64,000 nucleotides of DNA from Budorcas taxicolor (GCF_023091745.1 NC_068924.1:72380832-72444831), one strand, 5' to 3'; positions 51,508 through 62,530 are shown, counted from the stretch's first letter. The notes: generated from the sequence alone by a model not told the origin. Numbers and translations are program-made.

Positions 51508-52280
51508 ATATGTTGATATTTTGAAAAATCAAGATTTTACAGTTCTATTTTACAAAATTTCCCCTAAAGCAGTCAGGTCCTGATATCCTTTGCCTCTGGC
51601 TTAGGTTTCCTAAGGTCTGGGTGTCAGAGGTCATATATACACTGACCTGTTTCCCTGTATCCAGGAATCCCAGAGATCACTGTCTTCAGTCAGGCTGGAA
51701 CCAGGGGCTCTATGTCTTTGCCTTTTCTACCTCTCGACTCTGCTTTTTCTGTATGGCTTTATTCTCAGGTAAGTTTTCTCTCTGTGGTAGAAAAGATACC
51801 CTCTAGGAGCCTGAGGCATGCACGGTGCCTGGGATCCAGAAGAGGAGACACTATATGGCTCTCTGCCAGCAAGCCATAAAGCAAACCTCATTAAGAGATT
51901 GAGTTTCCCTGCCTGGATTACATACATAATTCTTGGGCCAATCACGCTGGACTGGAGAGTGCGATTCCGTGGAATAAAGGTGTGAATCCTGTTCCCACTC
52001 CTGTCATCTAGGATAGGCAGGGCACTGAGACTTTTCCCTATGAGCTCTGGAACGTGGTGAGGATGCCATGGAAGACAGAGGGTTCCTGCAGATGAACAGG
52101 GCTGCCCACCCTGGAAGCAACTGGCCTGACATCACCCTAGGGCTGAAAAGCAAAGTTCAGTTCAGCCCAGTGTCCTGACCCATGGTCCAGGGCTCTTTCC
52201 ATCATGTCACTGGCCTGAAGAGAACCCTGGGAGCTTCCTGTTGGGGTTAAGGTGTCTGTGGATGACAATATAATGGAGTT
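51508..52280. other. Unique sequence
   Basis: No gene or repeat recognised. Confidence 0.4.
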
Positions 52281-52782
52281 AGGGTGAGAGCATATTAAAA
52301 AGCAGAGACATTACTTTGCCAACAAAGGTCCCTCTAGTCAAAGCTATGGTTTTTCCCGTCATGTATGGATGTGAGAGTTGGACTGTAAAGAAAGCTGAGT
52401 GCCGAAGAATTGATGCTTTTGAACTGTGGTGCTGGAGAAGACTCTTGAGAGTCCCTTAGACTGTAAGGAGAGCCAACCAGTCCATCCTAAAGGAGATCAG
52501 TCCTGAATATTCGCTGAAGGACTGTTGCTGAAGCTCCAATATTTGGCCACCTGATGCGAAGAACTGACTCACTGGAAAAGATCCTGATGCTGGAAAAGAT
52601 GGAAGGCAGGAGAAGGGGACGACAGAGGATGAGATGGCTGGATGGCATCACCGATTTGATGGATATGAGTCTGAGCAAACTCGGGGATATGGTGATGGAC
52701 AGGGAAGCCTGGCATGCTGCAGTCCACAGGGTCGGGAAGGGTCAGACATGACTGAGGGACTGAACTGAACTGAGGGTGAAAG
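52281..52782 (+). mobile_element. BovB LINE 3' part with target duplication
   Basis: About 480 bp of forward BovB (52291-52772), from gcagagacattactttgcc to the tail gactgaactgaactg. Flanking words agggtgagag (52281-52290) and agggtgaaag (52773-52782) differ by one base. The C-terminal RT reading frame is broken by small deletions, for example at tttttcccgtcatg. Confidence 0.95.
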
Positions 52783-52869
52783 TGCCAAGGTCTTGGCCAA
52801 GTTTTCAGGCGGCCCTGATTTTTTAATGTGCAGATCAGGGAGCTCAGTGCCCGTGAATTCTGCTATTTC

Positions 52870-52985
52870 CTCTGTATTTGGACTCTGCTATGTACATGTA
52901 ATCGGCAAACTGAGTTAATCTCTCTTACCCTCAGTTTTCTCATTTGTAAAAGAAGGATAATAAATATCTATGTCCTTGCACTGAA
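52870..52985 (+). repeat. MIR SINE core, forward
   Basis: The words gagttaatctctcttaccctcagttttctcatttgtaaaagaaggataata follow the MIR core on the forward strand. Confidence 0.8.
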
Positions 52986-53159
52986 AAAATTATTGATAAT
53001 CCTTGGGAGGAGGGAGAAAGGGGGAGGGGAGAACAGGAGCTTTGCTCAGCAAAAGTGGGCACGGGGAGGAGGGACAGAGGACACAGATGAATGCTGACCC
53101 CTAGGGTGGCTTTGGCAGGACATGGCCCATGTGGGGCCTCCCACAGTGCACTACTTACC

Positions 53160-53180
53160 TGGGTGGGGGGGCGGGGGGGT
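53160..53180 (+). repeat. G-run with quadruplex potential
   Basis: The run gggtggggggg then gggggggt is separated by one C. Together with nearby G-runs it could fold as a G-quadruplex. It borders the palindromic element. Confidence 0.6.
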
Positions 53181-53189
53181 TTGCAAGAT

Positions 53190-53335
53190 TTAACAAATAA
53201 AAATACAGGATGCTGAGTTAAATTTGAATTTCAGATAATCAACAATTTTTGTATGTTTCATACAATATTAGCGATACATAAAGAATTATTTGTTACTTGT
53301 CTGAAATCCAAATTTCCTGGATTTTATTTGGCAAT
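53190..53335. mobile_element. Palindromic MITE-like element
   Basis: The left arm (aaataaaaatacaggatg, aaatttgaatttcagataatc) and right arm (gtctgaaatccaaatttcctgg, attttatttgg) are imperfect inverted copies over roughly 55 bp each. The centre gtatgtttcatac at 53251-53263 is itself a perfect 5-bp stem with a 3-base loop. No coding capacity. It looks like an old hairpin-forming nonautonomous DNA element whose family I cannot name. Confidence 0.7.
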
Positions 53336-53389
53336 ACTTGATCAAGGAGTGTAAGGATCTTATTAGTTCAGGCTAATAATGAACCTGAG

Positions 53390-53830
53390 CCCAGGAACTA
53401 GTTCGTGGGAGCCTACCCAGGGCTCTGATTCCACCACCAGGAACTTGCCTTTCTCTGTTTCTTGGCTTTGCTTTCCTTTGTTTTCACTCCTAAATAGCAT
53501 GAAGGCAGCCACCAGCAGCTCCAGGCTTTCCTTCCCAGCAGCCTAGCTAATAGAGTAAAATAGCAGGGCCTCCTTCCCATCCCACACAGTAAAAGTTTCA
53601 GGCCTCACTCTTATTGGTCCGAATTGTCACATGCCCTTTCCTGAACCAATCACTGTGGACTGGGAAGATGAAATCACTTGATTGGCCAGGCCTGGGTCAT
53701 GTGCCCATATTAGGGGCGGGGAGAGTGATAAGGGAAAACCATGGTACTGTTATCACTGTGGGGAGTGGAACCGGACTGCTGAAAACAGCAGGTGCCCATA
53801 GAGGGGGAGCCAGTTCCTCCTGACTTCATC
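53390..53830. repeat. Unnamed ancient interspersed repeat, copy 2
   Basis: Shares landmarks with 29720-30070: gaaccaatcactgtggactgg, cttgattggccaggcctgggtcatgtgccc, and the word gcagccaccagcagctccaggc. It is longer than the first copy and ends with a gggagtggaaccggactgctg-type region. The family is not identified. Confidence 0.55.
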
Positions 53831-53919
53831 TCAAGGGGCAGACTTGGCTAAGCCTGTGTGGCCTCCCGGGCAGGGCAAGTCTGTGTTCTTGCTGCTCCTG
53901 GAAAGGTCTGGGATTTCAG

Positions 53920-54070
53920 ATCACACAGAACTAGAATAAATTCCCGCTCTGCCTGTGTGAATTGGGCCAGTTCTTTTACCTCTCTGTGGCTCAGTTTCCC
54001 CATTTATAAGTCAAGTGGCACTGGCATTATCAATGTTATCAAGCAAGCAGAGTGCCTGGCACTCTGTTGT
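53920..54070 (+). repeat. MIR SINE, forward
   Basis: The words gtgtgaattgggccagttcttttacctctctgtggctcagtttccccatttataagtc follow the MIR order clearly; gagtgcctggcac marks the 3' part. Confidence 0.87.
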
Positions 54071-54835
54071 AACCTCTCGGGAGGTTTTTGGGGATTAGTG
54101 GTCCAGGTGAGGTCCTTTTAAGGCAGAAGTGGCAGTGCTTTGGTTCCTGGATTGTTGGAAGGACCGTCTTTCTGTCTTCGGGAGGGTAAAACGTGTGAAT
54201 GGTCCTTGCCCACTGGCTGTACCTACCCTTGGTGAAATAATATCAGGGTGGGGAAAGCAGGCCTTGGAGTCCATGAGCCTAGGCATGCCACACCTCCCCC
54301 TTGTTAGTCATGTGTCTAAGTCATGGATGTGGGCTAGAATGACTCAGGATACCTAACAAAGTAGGCTTCCCCTTCTGGGATCTGTAACCATCCTTGGCTC
54401 ACGCTGTCAGACTGACTACACAAGAGACCCGTGGTACTTTATTCATCAGCCAGAAAAGCCTTAAAATAGTCTGTTCCCACACGCCTGAAGTGCTGTATCG
54501 TGGCTCTGTGCCTTGAGTTTTAGACTTTCATCCTTTCCAAGACATAAATACTCCGGGGAGGGGTTTGACATTAAGCAGTTAATAACTGTTGACACCTCTC
54601 TGTGAATGAAGGTGCTGAAAACAAGATTTATAAAGGGATGAGAGAGGGAGAGAAATGGGCATTGGGTATGAAAGGAAGCGGGTTCGGGTCCTGCTGATGG
54701 GGAGAATTATTAAGGCAGAGAGGCTGTGGCTGCCTCCTCCAGGCGGCGCTGGCTCACACCAGGAAGCCAGCCCCTCACGGTGCCCTGCCCCTCCCTGGTG
54801 CCTGGGACCCTGCAAATGGAGGCAGCGCATATAGT
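54071..54835. other. Unique sequence
   Basis: No gene or repeat recognised. Two short AT-rich segments lie at 54440-54480 and 54590-54640. Confidence 0.4.
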
Positions 54836-54985
54836 GAACAGAACGTGAGCTTTGGAAACACGTGGAATGAGGAGAGAATCCTGCCCTTGCCAATTAAACA
54901 CAATGTTGTTTGACCGTCAGCAAATCATTTAATGCCTCAGAATCTCAGTTTCCTCATCTGTTAAATATGGATCCCTGCTACAGGG
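54836..54985 (+). repeat. MIR SINE, forward
   Basis: The words gaacgtgagctttggaaacac, ttgaccgtcagcaaatcatttaatgcctcagaatctcagtttcctcatctgttaaatatgg follow MIR order nearly end to end. Confidence 0.87.
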
Positions 54986-55318
54986 TTAGTACTGGGTGTG
55001 TGAATTATGTTTCAATACTCTGCATTCTTGGCTTACCCACCGAGATTTTCCTGAAAGCAGCTGGGTGGCTCTAGATCTTTCCATGTTCTCATGGCAACCC
55101 CACCCAAAGGAATCGTCCCCACACTTCCGGCTCCTGACCCTGACTTCAGAGACAGAACCAGACAGCCCATCAGATCCTTAAGAAGAGGCTCGCGGTGTTA
55201 GGTCCTGGCTTGGCCTTCCCCACCAGGCCCCCAAATCAGGAGGCATCTTGTACCTCCTGGCTCCCTTGCCCTCCAAGCACCACCATTTGCCCATCAAGGA
55301 ACTTGGACCCATGTCGAG
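54986..55318. other. Unique sequence
   Basis: No gene or repeat recognised. Confidence 0.4.
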
Positions 55319-55610
55319 TCAGACAATAGCAGCTTTGTTCTTCATTAAGGAATCTTAATGGACTGAAGAAGAAGGGAGAAAAAAAAAATCTGAGCTCTTC
55401 CTTAAGAAGCTCATAATTTAATAGGTGAAATGTCAGGGAAAATCAATGCCAGGCTGTTTCCTGGCGGCCTCATTATGCCGTCCATTAAACAACTTTTATG
55501 TTTTGTTTATAGTTGCTCGTTTTTTCCCCTTCTTATTCCATCCCCCCCTTTTTTAAATAAAAGAACATTAAAAATTTTATGATGTTAAAAAGGGACGTGG
55601 GCTGAGAAAC
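55319..55610. promoter_or_regulatory. Candidate conserved regulatory segment
   Basis: A repeat-free AT-rich segment with gaatcttaatgg, gctcataatttaatagg, ccgtccattaaacaac and gttttgtttatagttgc (forkhead-type word at 55504-55510). Purine and T runs (55378-55389, 55519-55528) are interspersed. It looks like a developmental enhancer by motif density only. Confidence 0.3.
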
Positions 55611-56448
55611 CGAGTTACGAGAAACCTACTGACCATCCCTGGCAGGGCTGGGAAAATCCAGTCACACCAGAGAAGGAGATGTTCCCGGGGTGGACTAAGG
55701 GGCTGGGCCCAGCAGCATGGGCTTGGGGTCAACACATTCTTAGCATTTGACTGATTCTGAGGGCATTTCTGAGGTAGTAAAGTCCTGTTTGCTGGGTGAT
55801 GGTCAGAGCGGTCCTGGAGGGTCCAGAGAGAGGGAAGAGGGAGCAGGCATTGGAGCTTTCCTTTTCCCTTCAGGGAGAGAAACCCGGGGCTCTGTTGTCT
55901 GGCAGGGCCTGGCAGGTCAAGAGAGGCGCTGGTCTGGATGTAGCCTTGTTTACAGGCCTGTGAATGAGAAACTCAACACGCAAAGGAAAATCTTAGGAAG
56001 TGAGGCCTCTGGCACAGTCAGCTGGGTCCTGCTTGTTCCCAGCTATGGTCTGGCCACAAGCTGTGATCACTTGGGGGACACCCCAACATGAGAAATGACC
56101 CATGCTCAGGATGAATCTGCCCCTGCCCCTACCCTCAGCCTGGGAGTCTCCCGCCTTGGTCAAGGTGGGTGGGCAGAAGTCAATCTCTCTGGAACTTCTA
56201 GAGGATGTATCTGTGCCCTCCCCTCCCCCCACCCATCCCCTGCCCTGGGATTGATTCTCTGAATCATCTCAGACATCAGGGTCTGAACCAGATTCTGGAA
56301 GGTCTCTAAGTTTGGGCTCCCCCAAGAGCTGACACAGAGAACAGAAGTCCATTGCAAGTAGCTGATGTGGGGGTTGATCCCAGGAAACTCCAGCAGAAGA
56401 GTGGGGAATCCAGAGTGGGAAAGGGAGCAAGCTGGTCAAGGGTGACAT
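55611..56448. other. Unique sequence
   Basis: No gene or repeat recognised. A 114-codon forward frame at 55747-56091 shows no recognisable domain. Confidence 0.4.
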
Positions 56449-56681
56449 ACTGAGTTGACTGGGGCTTCCCTGGTGGCTCAGACGGTAAAGAGTCTGCCTG
56501 CAATGTGGGAGACCTGGGTTCGACCCTTGGGCTGGGAAGATCCCCTGGAGGAGGGCATAGCAACTCACTCCAGTGTTCTTGCCTGGAGAACCCTCATGGA
56601 CAGAGGAGCCTGGCAGGCTACAATCCATGGGTCACAAAGAGTTGGGATGTGACTGATCAACTGAGTGAGCGACTGAGTTGA
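56449..56681 (+). mobile_element. Bov-tA SINE with 10-bp duplication, forward
   Basis: Complete Bov-tA at 56459-56671 (head ggggcttccctggtggctc, B-box-like gggttcgaccc). The perfect 10-bp word actgagttga is at 56449-56458 and 56672-56681. Confidence 0.96.
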
Positions 56682-56781
56682 TTACCATGGGCATCCTGGC
56701 CTTTGTTCATTTAGGGAAATGGCTAGCATGTGCCCTGGGGAAGGGTGGGGAGGGTACAGGTTCTGAATCAAAGCTTCTCCT

Positions 56782-56885
56782 CCCTCCCTGTCTACCCTGG
56801 GTCAGGCTCGTGCCAGGCACAAAAACACAACGATGGAGGAGGGGGAGATGCAGCCTTGTCCTGCAGGAGTTCCCTGCCCATGGAG
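56782..56885 (-). repeat. L2 LINE 3' fragment, reverse
   Basis: The words ctcgtgccaggcacaaaaacac and gcagccttgtcctgcaggagttccctgcccatgg resemble the reverse L2 3' region. Confidence 0.5.
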
Positions 56886-57067
56886 AACCAGAAGAGGGGC
56901 ATACTCCTTGGGGCTGGCACAGTTGCTGTGCACAGGCCAGGCCAGCTTTCCTGTGTCCCTTGCCTGCAGCTCAGAGCTCAGTTCTAGGGCCTTCAAGATG
57001 GAAGTCATCATTCCTATTGTGGCCCGCACCATGCCTGTGAAGTGGCCTGGTAAAGAGGTTCACTCCT

Positions 57068-57464
57068 TGTTCTGAACTGAACTGTGCTGCCCCGCACCCC
57101 TGAATTCACATGTTGAAGCCCTGACTTCCAAGGTTTCTGGATTTGGAGACAAGGCCTCAAGAGTTAAATGGGATTGTAAATGCAGGGCCCTAATTCGATG
57201 GGGTTGGTGCCCTTATAAGAAGAGGAAGTGACACCAGAGATCTCCCTCCACGTGCACAGAGGGAGGACCATGTGAGGAGATGAGCAGGGCTGCGGGAGTG
57301 AGAAAGTGGTGTCTACAAGCCAAGGAGAGAGCCTCCGCAGAAATCAACCCTGACGGCACTTTGATCTTGAACTTCTAGCTTCCAGAACTGAGAGACAATA
57401 AAGTTCTGTTGCTTAAGCTTCTGAGTGTGTGCTATTTTACTTGGCAGCCTGAGCGGGCTAAGAC
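57068..57464 (+). mobile_element. MaLR-type solo LTR, forward
   Basis: A nearly full-length LTR of the MLT1/MST type: gaattcacatgttgaagccc, ggatttggagacaaggcc, ggggttggtgcccttataagaagaggaag, gtctacaagccaaggagagagcc, ctttgatcttgaacttctagc, cagaactgagagacaataaagttctgttgc, and the end ggcagcctgagcgggctaag. The aataaa-like word near 57399 is the family's polyadenylation signal region. No internal sequence remains. Confidence 0.88.
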
Positions 57465-57546
57465 TTGAAAACCTGAGACCAGACTAGGTGGATTTGCATC
57501 CCTTACTTTTTTTTACAGGCTTTTTTTTTTTTTTGGCCTTGTTTAT

Positions 57547-57752
57547 GGGCTTCCCTGCTCTCTCAGGCAGTAAAGAATCTCCAAATGCAGGGGACCCGGG
57601 TTTGATCCCTGGGTTTGGAAGACCCCTTGGAGAAGGGAATGGCATCCCACTCCAGTATTCTTGCCAGAAGAATCCCATGGACAGAGGAGCCTAGCGGTTG
57701 ACAGTTCATGGGGTTGCAAAGAGTTTGACCCAACTGAGTGACTAACACAATT
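57547..57752 (+). mobile_element. Bov-tA SINE, forward
   Basis: Complete but diverged Bov-tA (gggcttccctgctctctc, cgggtttgatccc, gagtttgacccaactgag). The short word tgttta flanks it at 57540 and 57755. T-runs precede it at 57507-57534. Confidence 0.9.
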
Positions 57753-57789
57753 TCTGTTTACATTTAAGCTGTGAGAACTTGAGAAGTTT

Positions 57790-57850
57790 TTTTATTTATT
57801 CTCAGTGTTCTCATCTGTGAAATGGAGAGAATGATGATACCTGTCTCAGG
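57790..57850 (+). repeat. MIR SINE core fragment, forward
   Basis: The words ctcagtgttctcatctgtgaaatggagagaatgatgatacc match the MIR core on the forward strand. Confidence 0.75.
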
Positions 57851-58152
57851 AGCGACCCCTCCACAGCCAAGCAGATGAAGATGACAAGCATCAGTTCCTG
57901 CTCTTGAGTCTACACTCCCCCTGAGCAGGCAGCTGTGGGCTGAGCAGGCAGCCCTGCTCATCTCAGCTAGGTCTTCACATCCTTGGGAGTTAGCTGACTA
58001 TGGACCGCCCTGGGATGGTCCCAACTGCCTTCAGGAACATCATTACAGGCGCACATCAGAAGATGCTACACGGGCCACCTGGCACATCACACGGACAGAG
58101 CTAAGTCTCTGCCTCCCAGTGGCCTGTTCCAGGCTTCTTTCCCCCACCCCAC
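57851..58152. other. Unique sequence
   Basis: No gene recognised. The word gagcaggcag is repeated at about 57923 and 57939. Confidence 0.4.
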
Positions 58153-58338
58153 CCTTCTTCTTAAAGTCTTTATTGAATTTGACATAATATTGCTTCTGTT
58201 TTATGGTTTGGCTTTTTGGCCGTGAGTCATGTAAGAATCTTAGCTCCCTGACCAGGGACCGAACCTGCACCCCCGGCATTTGGAAGGCAAAGCCTTAACC
58301 ACTGGACCATCAGGGAAGTCCCTGGCCCAACCTTCTTC
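58153..58338 (-). mobile_element. CHR-type SINE, short reverse copy
   Basis: Tail complement ttaaagtctttattgaatttgac at the left, gtttggctttttggccgtgag, gaccagggaccgaacctgcac (B-box complement) and ttaaccactggaccatcagggaagtcc at the right. The word ccttcttc flanks it at 58153-58160 and 58331-58338. Confidence 0.9.
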
Positions 58339-58602
58339 ATGAGCCGGTGACACAGTTCCACATGAGTGAGTGGGAGCTGCCAGACTTCCCAAGGCCTGTA
58401 CCTCGAGCTGGCACTGCCTCACTTCCACCCCATTCTACTGGCCAAGGTGCGAGGCTCTGATTAGCTCAGATGAAGGAGAGGTGAAATGGACTCCACCTCT
58501 GCATGGGGGTTGGCGCACAGTCGCATTGCAAAGGGCACCTTTAAGGAAGTCAGCAACTGGGGCCATGAATTCAATCACTGTACTCAAAGCACATTCGAAG
58601 GA

Positions 58603-58830
58603 TGAAATGTGGTGTGTGTCAGTCGCTCGGTTGTGTCTGATTCTTTCCAGCCCCACAAACTGTAGCCCACAAGACCCCCCTGTCCACGGGATTCTCCAGG
58701 TGAGAATGCTGGAGTGGGTTGCCATTGCCTTTTCCAGGGGATCTTCCTGACCCAGGGATTGAACCTCGGTCTCCTGCATTGTAGGCAGATTCTTCACCGT
58801 CTGAGCCTCCAGGGAAGCCTGAAATGTGGT
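58603..58830 (-). mobile_element. Bov-tA SINE with 11-bp duplication, reverse
   Basis: Reverse Bov-tA at 58614-58819. The perfect 11-bp word tgaaatgtggt lies at 58603-58613 and 58820-58830. Confidence 0.96.
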
Positions 58831-59852
58831 ACCGTATAAGAATACTTAAAAAGATTATGACTGAAGTAATGTTCTCTACTGTTTTGTGAAGGAGCCAGGA
58901 GTTTTTTAAGGTAAGTCTAGATGCCCGTGGGTCATTGAGTCAGAACCGAATCACTTTAAAACCAGAGATTCTTTGAGGGTGAACACACGAGTCTAGATCT
59001 CTGTCCGTGTGTCACACACTCACAGCACATCCAGGTGAGGTGCTCGGACATAGCTAGACACACACAGGTGCGCGCGGCCCCTACACGTCCCGCGTGTGAC
59101 GCGTACTGTCATGTAGCTCCAGCAGCTGGCTCACACACCCAGCACACATGGATGGCCCCACACATAAGGTGCCCGCACGCACACGTGTGCTCACACACCT
59201 GGACACACGGAGCAACCAACACACATCTCTCCCACAGGGACACAGATGTGCGTGTACCCGCCTCCTCGCAACTGCTCACCTCCACGGGCCTTTCCAGTGA
59301 GGCCTCTTCAAAGGGGTGGGGGGTGTGAGTGGGTGGGCTGGGGAACAGACATGGTCATTTGGCCCCAGTGCTTCTGGGGGTTGGCATCAGTGCTCACGGG
59401 GCAGGCCAAAGGATGCCTTGTAGATAAAAGGGAGGCGGACCATGAGTCTTGCGTGCAGGGACTCTCCTCAGATGGGGCTGAGGACCTGAGGACAAAGTGC
59501 CCCCACCAGCTCCGGTGCCTAATCGCCCCTGGGAGGGATGCATGAGCCCTGAACTAAGCAGGCAGAGTGAAGCTGCTCCACGCCCCCAGCCCCACCTGGT
59601 ACATATTAGCAGGAAGTCAGAGGTGACAGTGATGCTGCAAAGTCCCACCACTTGGTACCTCATGTGGACTACGTCACAGCTTCTTGGCCATCAGACCCCC
59701 AGCTGCTGCGTTCTGGGGTATAATTGGGCGGTGGGGGGAGGGGAAAGAGGGTTTCTAAGGCTCAGCCTTCCACCTCTGAGAGGATGACAGCTGGCCAGCA
59801 ATCACCCCCACACCTCCCCTGTGAGTAGCATTTATTCAGTGTTTTGCTAAAA
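58831..59852. other. Unique sequence with CA-rich stretch
   Basis: No gene recognised. Positions 59005-59255 are rich in cacac, acgtgtgc and related alternating words and contain several CpGs (gtgcgcgcggcc near 59069), an unusual CpG-bearing diverged CA repeat. The rest is unique. Confidence 0.45.
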
Positions 59853-60209
59853 GCTCCTTTCTTTTATTTTTTTAAAAAAATATCTATTTATTTTTGGCTG
59901 TGCAGGTCCTCACTGCTCCTCGAGGGCTTTCTCTAGTTGCAGAGAGCAGGGGCTGCTCCCCAGTTATGGCGTGTGGGCCTCCCCTTGCTGTGGCTTCTCT
60001 TGTTTCGGAGCACAGGCCCTCTGGCACGCGGGCTTTGGTAGCTGCAGCTCGTGGGTTCCAGAACGCAAGCATAGTCGTTGTGGTTCAGGGGCTCAGTTGC
60101 CTCATGGTCTATGAGATCTCCTGGACCAGGGATGGAACTGATGTTCACTGCACTGCCAGGTGGATCCTTAATTCACTGGACCACCAGGGAAGCCCCTAGA
60201 GGCTCCTTT
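59853..60209 (-). mobile_element. CHR-type SINE, near full length, reverse
   Basis: Tail complement with T- and A-runs (59862-59880), body gagggctttctctagttgcag and cttctcttgtttcggagcacaggccc, head complement ttcactggaccaccagggaagcccc. The word gctccttt lies at 59853-59860 and 60202-60209, giving at least an 8-bp target duplication. Confidence 0.93.
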
Positions 60210-60325
60210 AAATCAGCGTTTCCCCAACTGAATCCCTGGTCAGAGAGCCTGATAAGAATGCGCAGTCCTGAGCTTCAGCCCAAACCTGCTGAATCAGCCG
60301 TGAAGAGGTGGTGAGCTGTGTGATG
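60205..60325 (-). mobile_element. MER20/MER5-like hAT-Charlie remnant
   Basis: The words tcagcgtttccccaactg, gataagaatgcgcagtcctgagcttcagcccaaacctgctgaatcag follow the conserved start of MER5/MER20-type elements. The CHR-type SINE inserted at its edge. Confidence 0.55.
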
Positions 60326-60615
60326 ACTCCTCAGGCCAGCTGGGAAAGGAGGGCAGGGCCTGAGTGGAAGTGGGTGTGCTTAAGGCAGTCAGTTCCTCCC
60401 CTTGGTTTGAGACTAAGGGGCTGCCCTGGGTTGCACTGCAACCGGGCAAGTCCTGGGCAAACCCAGGTGAGTTGATTACTCTGAGTTGCTCCTTATACTA
60501 ATAATACCTATCTAGCGGGATGGCTTGGCAGGCAGAGGCATGGTCCCTGAAATACTGCATGGTTAAAGTTTATTTGCCCCAGGTCACAAACCGTAAGAGT
60601 CAGGGTCTTCCAATT

Positions 60616-60859
60616 CTTTGGAGGGAACGTATGTACGTGCTAAGTTGCTTCAGTTGTGTCTGACTCTGTGCGACCCTATGGAAGGCAGCCTGCCAGGCTC
60701 CTCTGTCCAGGGGATTCTCCAGCAAAAATACTGGAGTGGGTTGCTGAGCTCTCTTCCAAGAGATCTCCCCCACCCAGGGACTGAACCTGCGTTTGTTAAG
60801 GTCTCTTGCATTGGGAGGTAGATTCTTTACTGCTGAGCCTCCAGGGAAGCCCTTTGGAG
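60616..60859 (-). mobile_element. Bov-tA SINE with 8-bp duplication, reverse
   Basis: Reverse Bov-tA at about 60624-60851, with a small insertion in the head (gcgtttgttaaggtctcttgc). The word ctttggag lies at 60616-60623 and 60852-60859. Confidence 0.93.
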
Positions 60860-61544
60860 TGAGCACTTCACAGTATTTGTCTTAGGCAGCCTCATCCATC
60901 CCCTCTTCTCTCTCTCCATCTCTCCCCATCTCATTGCTATCGTATTTCCAGCGTTTTCTATCTTTTGGGGGTCTCATACCTCCCCTGTTCCATCAAGACT
61001 GACTGTCAGGAAGGATGAGCTATCAGTGGTAATACTTAAAAGTAATTCTGTGTGGGCTGTGCATTTGAAGTTTCATTTTTAAGCTTGGAACAGAGAGCTT
61101 TTTAGGGCAGAAAGTAATGTCTGGATTGCCACTGAACAATAGCACCTATTCCTACAAACCCTGTCCCAGCAGCCCTGGGAGAAACTCAGGGGGTGTCCTT
61201 TCACCTCTGAAGGGAGCTTGGGGCCCTGGGCCACCCTGGCCCATCTTTGTCTTAACTCTCCTGAGAAGGGTGAAATCTTAGCTTTTGAGCCAGGAATATT
61301 GTTTTGAAAAAATGAAACGCCCAAAGAGTCCCTATAGTCCCCAAACCTCATTTTAAAGGGATTATAGCAGCTGGCTTGTAAATCCTGTTTCTTATGGTGG
61401 GGGGCTTAGAGTGGGGCTCAGGCAGGGCTGGGGTAGGGGAAAGAAAGGAGGTCATTTCATTTCCTGGAGAGGAAAGCCTGGGTTCTCCCCTCTGCCGAGC
61501 CTGGGACTGACTGAGCTCACTGCCTCCACAGGGGAAAATGGACT
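60860..61544. other. Unique sequence
   Basis: No gene or repeat recognised. Confidence 0.4.
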
Positions 61545-61650
61545 TGGAATCTGACGACCAGGGTTCTAACCCCAACTTTGCCACCAATTTGTGGCTGACC
61601 TTGGGGCTGCTTCATTGCCTCTTCTGGACCTCAGTCTCCTGGGTGACAAG
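61545..61650 (+). repeat. MIR SINE, forward
   Basis: The words ggaatctgacgaccagggttctaaccccaactttgccacc, then ctgaccttggggctgcttcattgcctcttctggacctcag, follow MIR head and core order. Confidence 0.75.
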
Positions 61651-61654
61651 GACT

Positions 61655-61765
61655 CTTTTTTAGCTGTTAATTTTGTGTTGGGGTGTGGCCAATTAACAAC
61701 GCGGTGATAGTTTCAGGTGAACAGCAATGGGACTCAGCCATTCACACACATGTATCCATTCTCCC
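61655..61765. repeat. L1-related fragment, artiodactyl type
   Basis: The words gttaattttgtgttggggtg, ccaattaacaac, gtgatagtttcaggtgaacagc and gggactcagccattcacac recur in artiodactyl L1-derived sequence. The fragment is short and I do not assign a strand. Confidence 0.55.
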
Positions 61766-62230
61766 GAAGGATTTGAAAGTCAAAAAGAGTTTTGCCATCC
61801 TCCTTTCTTTTCCTATCCTCCAAGCAGGAGTCCCTCTCTCTGGGCTCCCCCGCATGTGAGCGTGTAACAGAGGCAGGTGACGGGAGAGCTGGATCAAAAT
61901 GCTCTGTGCAGGGAGAGCTTTCTGGGGGCAGTTGTGGGGCTGAGAGATTGCAAAAACCCGAAAAATAAACGAGGCTTATTTTTGGGGAGTGGGTGGAATT
62001 GAGGAAGAGATGTGACACCTGCCAGGAAGTGGGACTAGGGGAGGGCCAGGTGGGGAAAGATTTCAAGTAAGTTCACGGCAGGCTGTGCAATGCAGTTCTC
62101 CTCCCTGGAGCCCCCTGCAGAAGCTTTAGCGGCCACCATAGAGTTATGGGGTCAGATTAGTTCTTTTGGGCAAATGCGTGTGCAGACGCAGGTCTCATGG
62201 AAAGAACTGCAAGGTCCACATCAAATTGAT
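61766..62230. other. Unique sequence
   Basis: No gene or repeat recognised. Confidence 0.4.
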
Positions 62231-62530
62231 TGGTGTTTCTAGCCTCCAAGACGGGTCCAGACTGGTACTTGTCCGAGGGTGGGGGACAAATCGCTAGTGA
62301 TGAGGGACAAATCGCTAGTGATTTGGGTGAACTTACGATTCACAAGGCTGAACTTAAGATAATTGTGAAATTGATTTAAAAGGGTCCTGGAAGAAAATAA
62401 AGCACACATCAAATCTGCAATTTTGAGGAAATTAATGCGGAGGACATAAATACCAAATACCAAAGAGGTATTTATGTTAATAAATTATGAGTTGATCCAA
62501 CGAGAGTGTTAAGTGATTCTTTGACTACAA
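62231..62530. promoter_or_regulatory. Candidate conserved regulatory segment
   Basis: An AT-rich repeat-free segment holding aacttaagataattgtg, gaaattgatttaaaag, aggaaattaatgc and gtatttatgttaataaattatgag, all homeobox- or forkhead-like. It contains a 21-bp tandem duplication and the nested word aaataccaaataccaaa. Inference only. Confidence 0.3.
62283..62322 (+). repeat. 21-bp tandem duplication
   Basis: The word gggacaaatcgctagtgat occurs at 62283-62301 and 62304-62322, period 21, without mismatch. Confidence 0.93.

Noticed and set aside
56960..57060. Possible processed pseudogene end before the LTR
   Set aside because: The short frame has no match I recognise, no A-tail and no flanking duplication.
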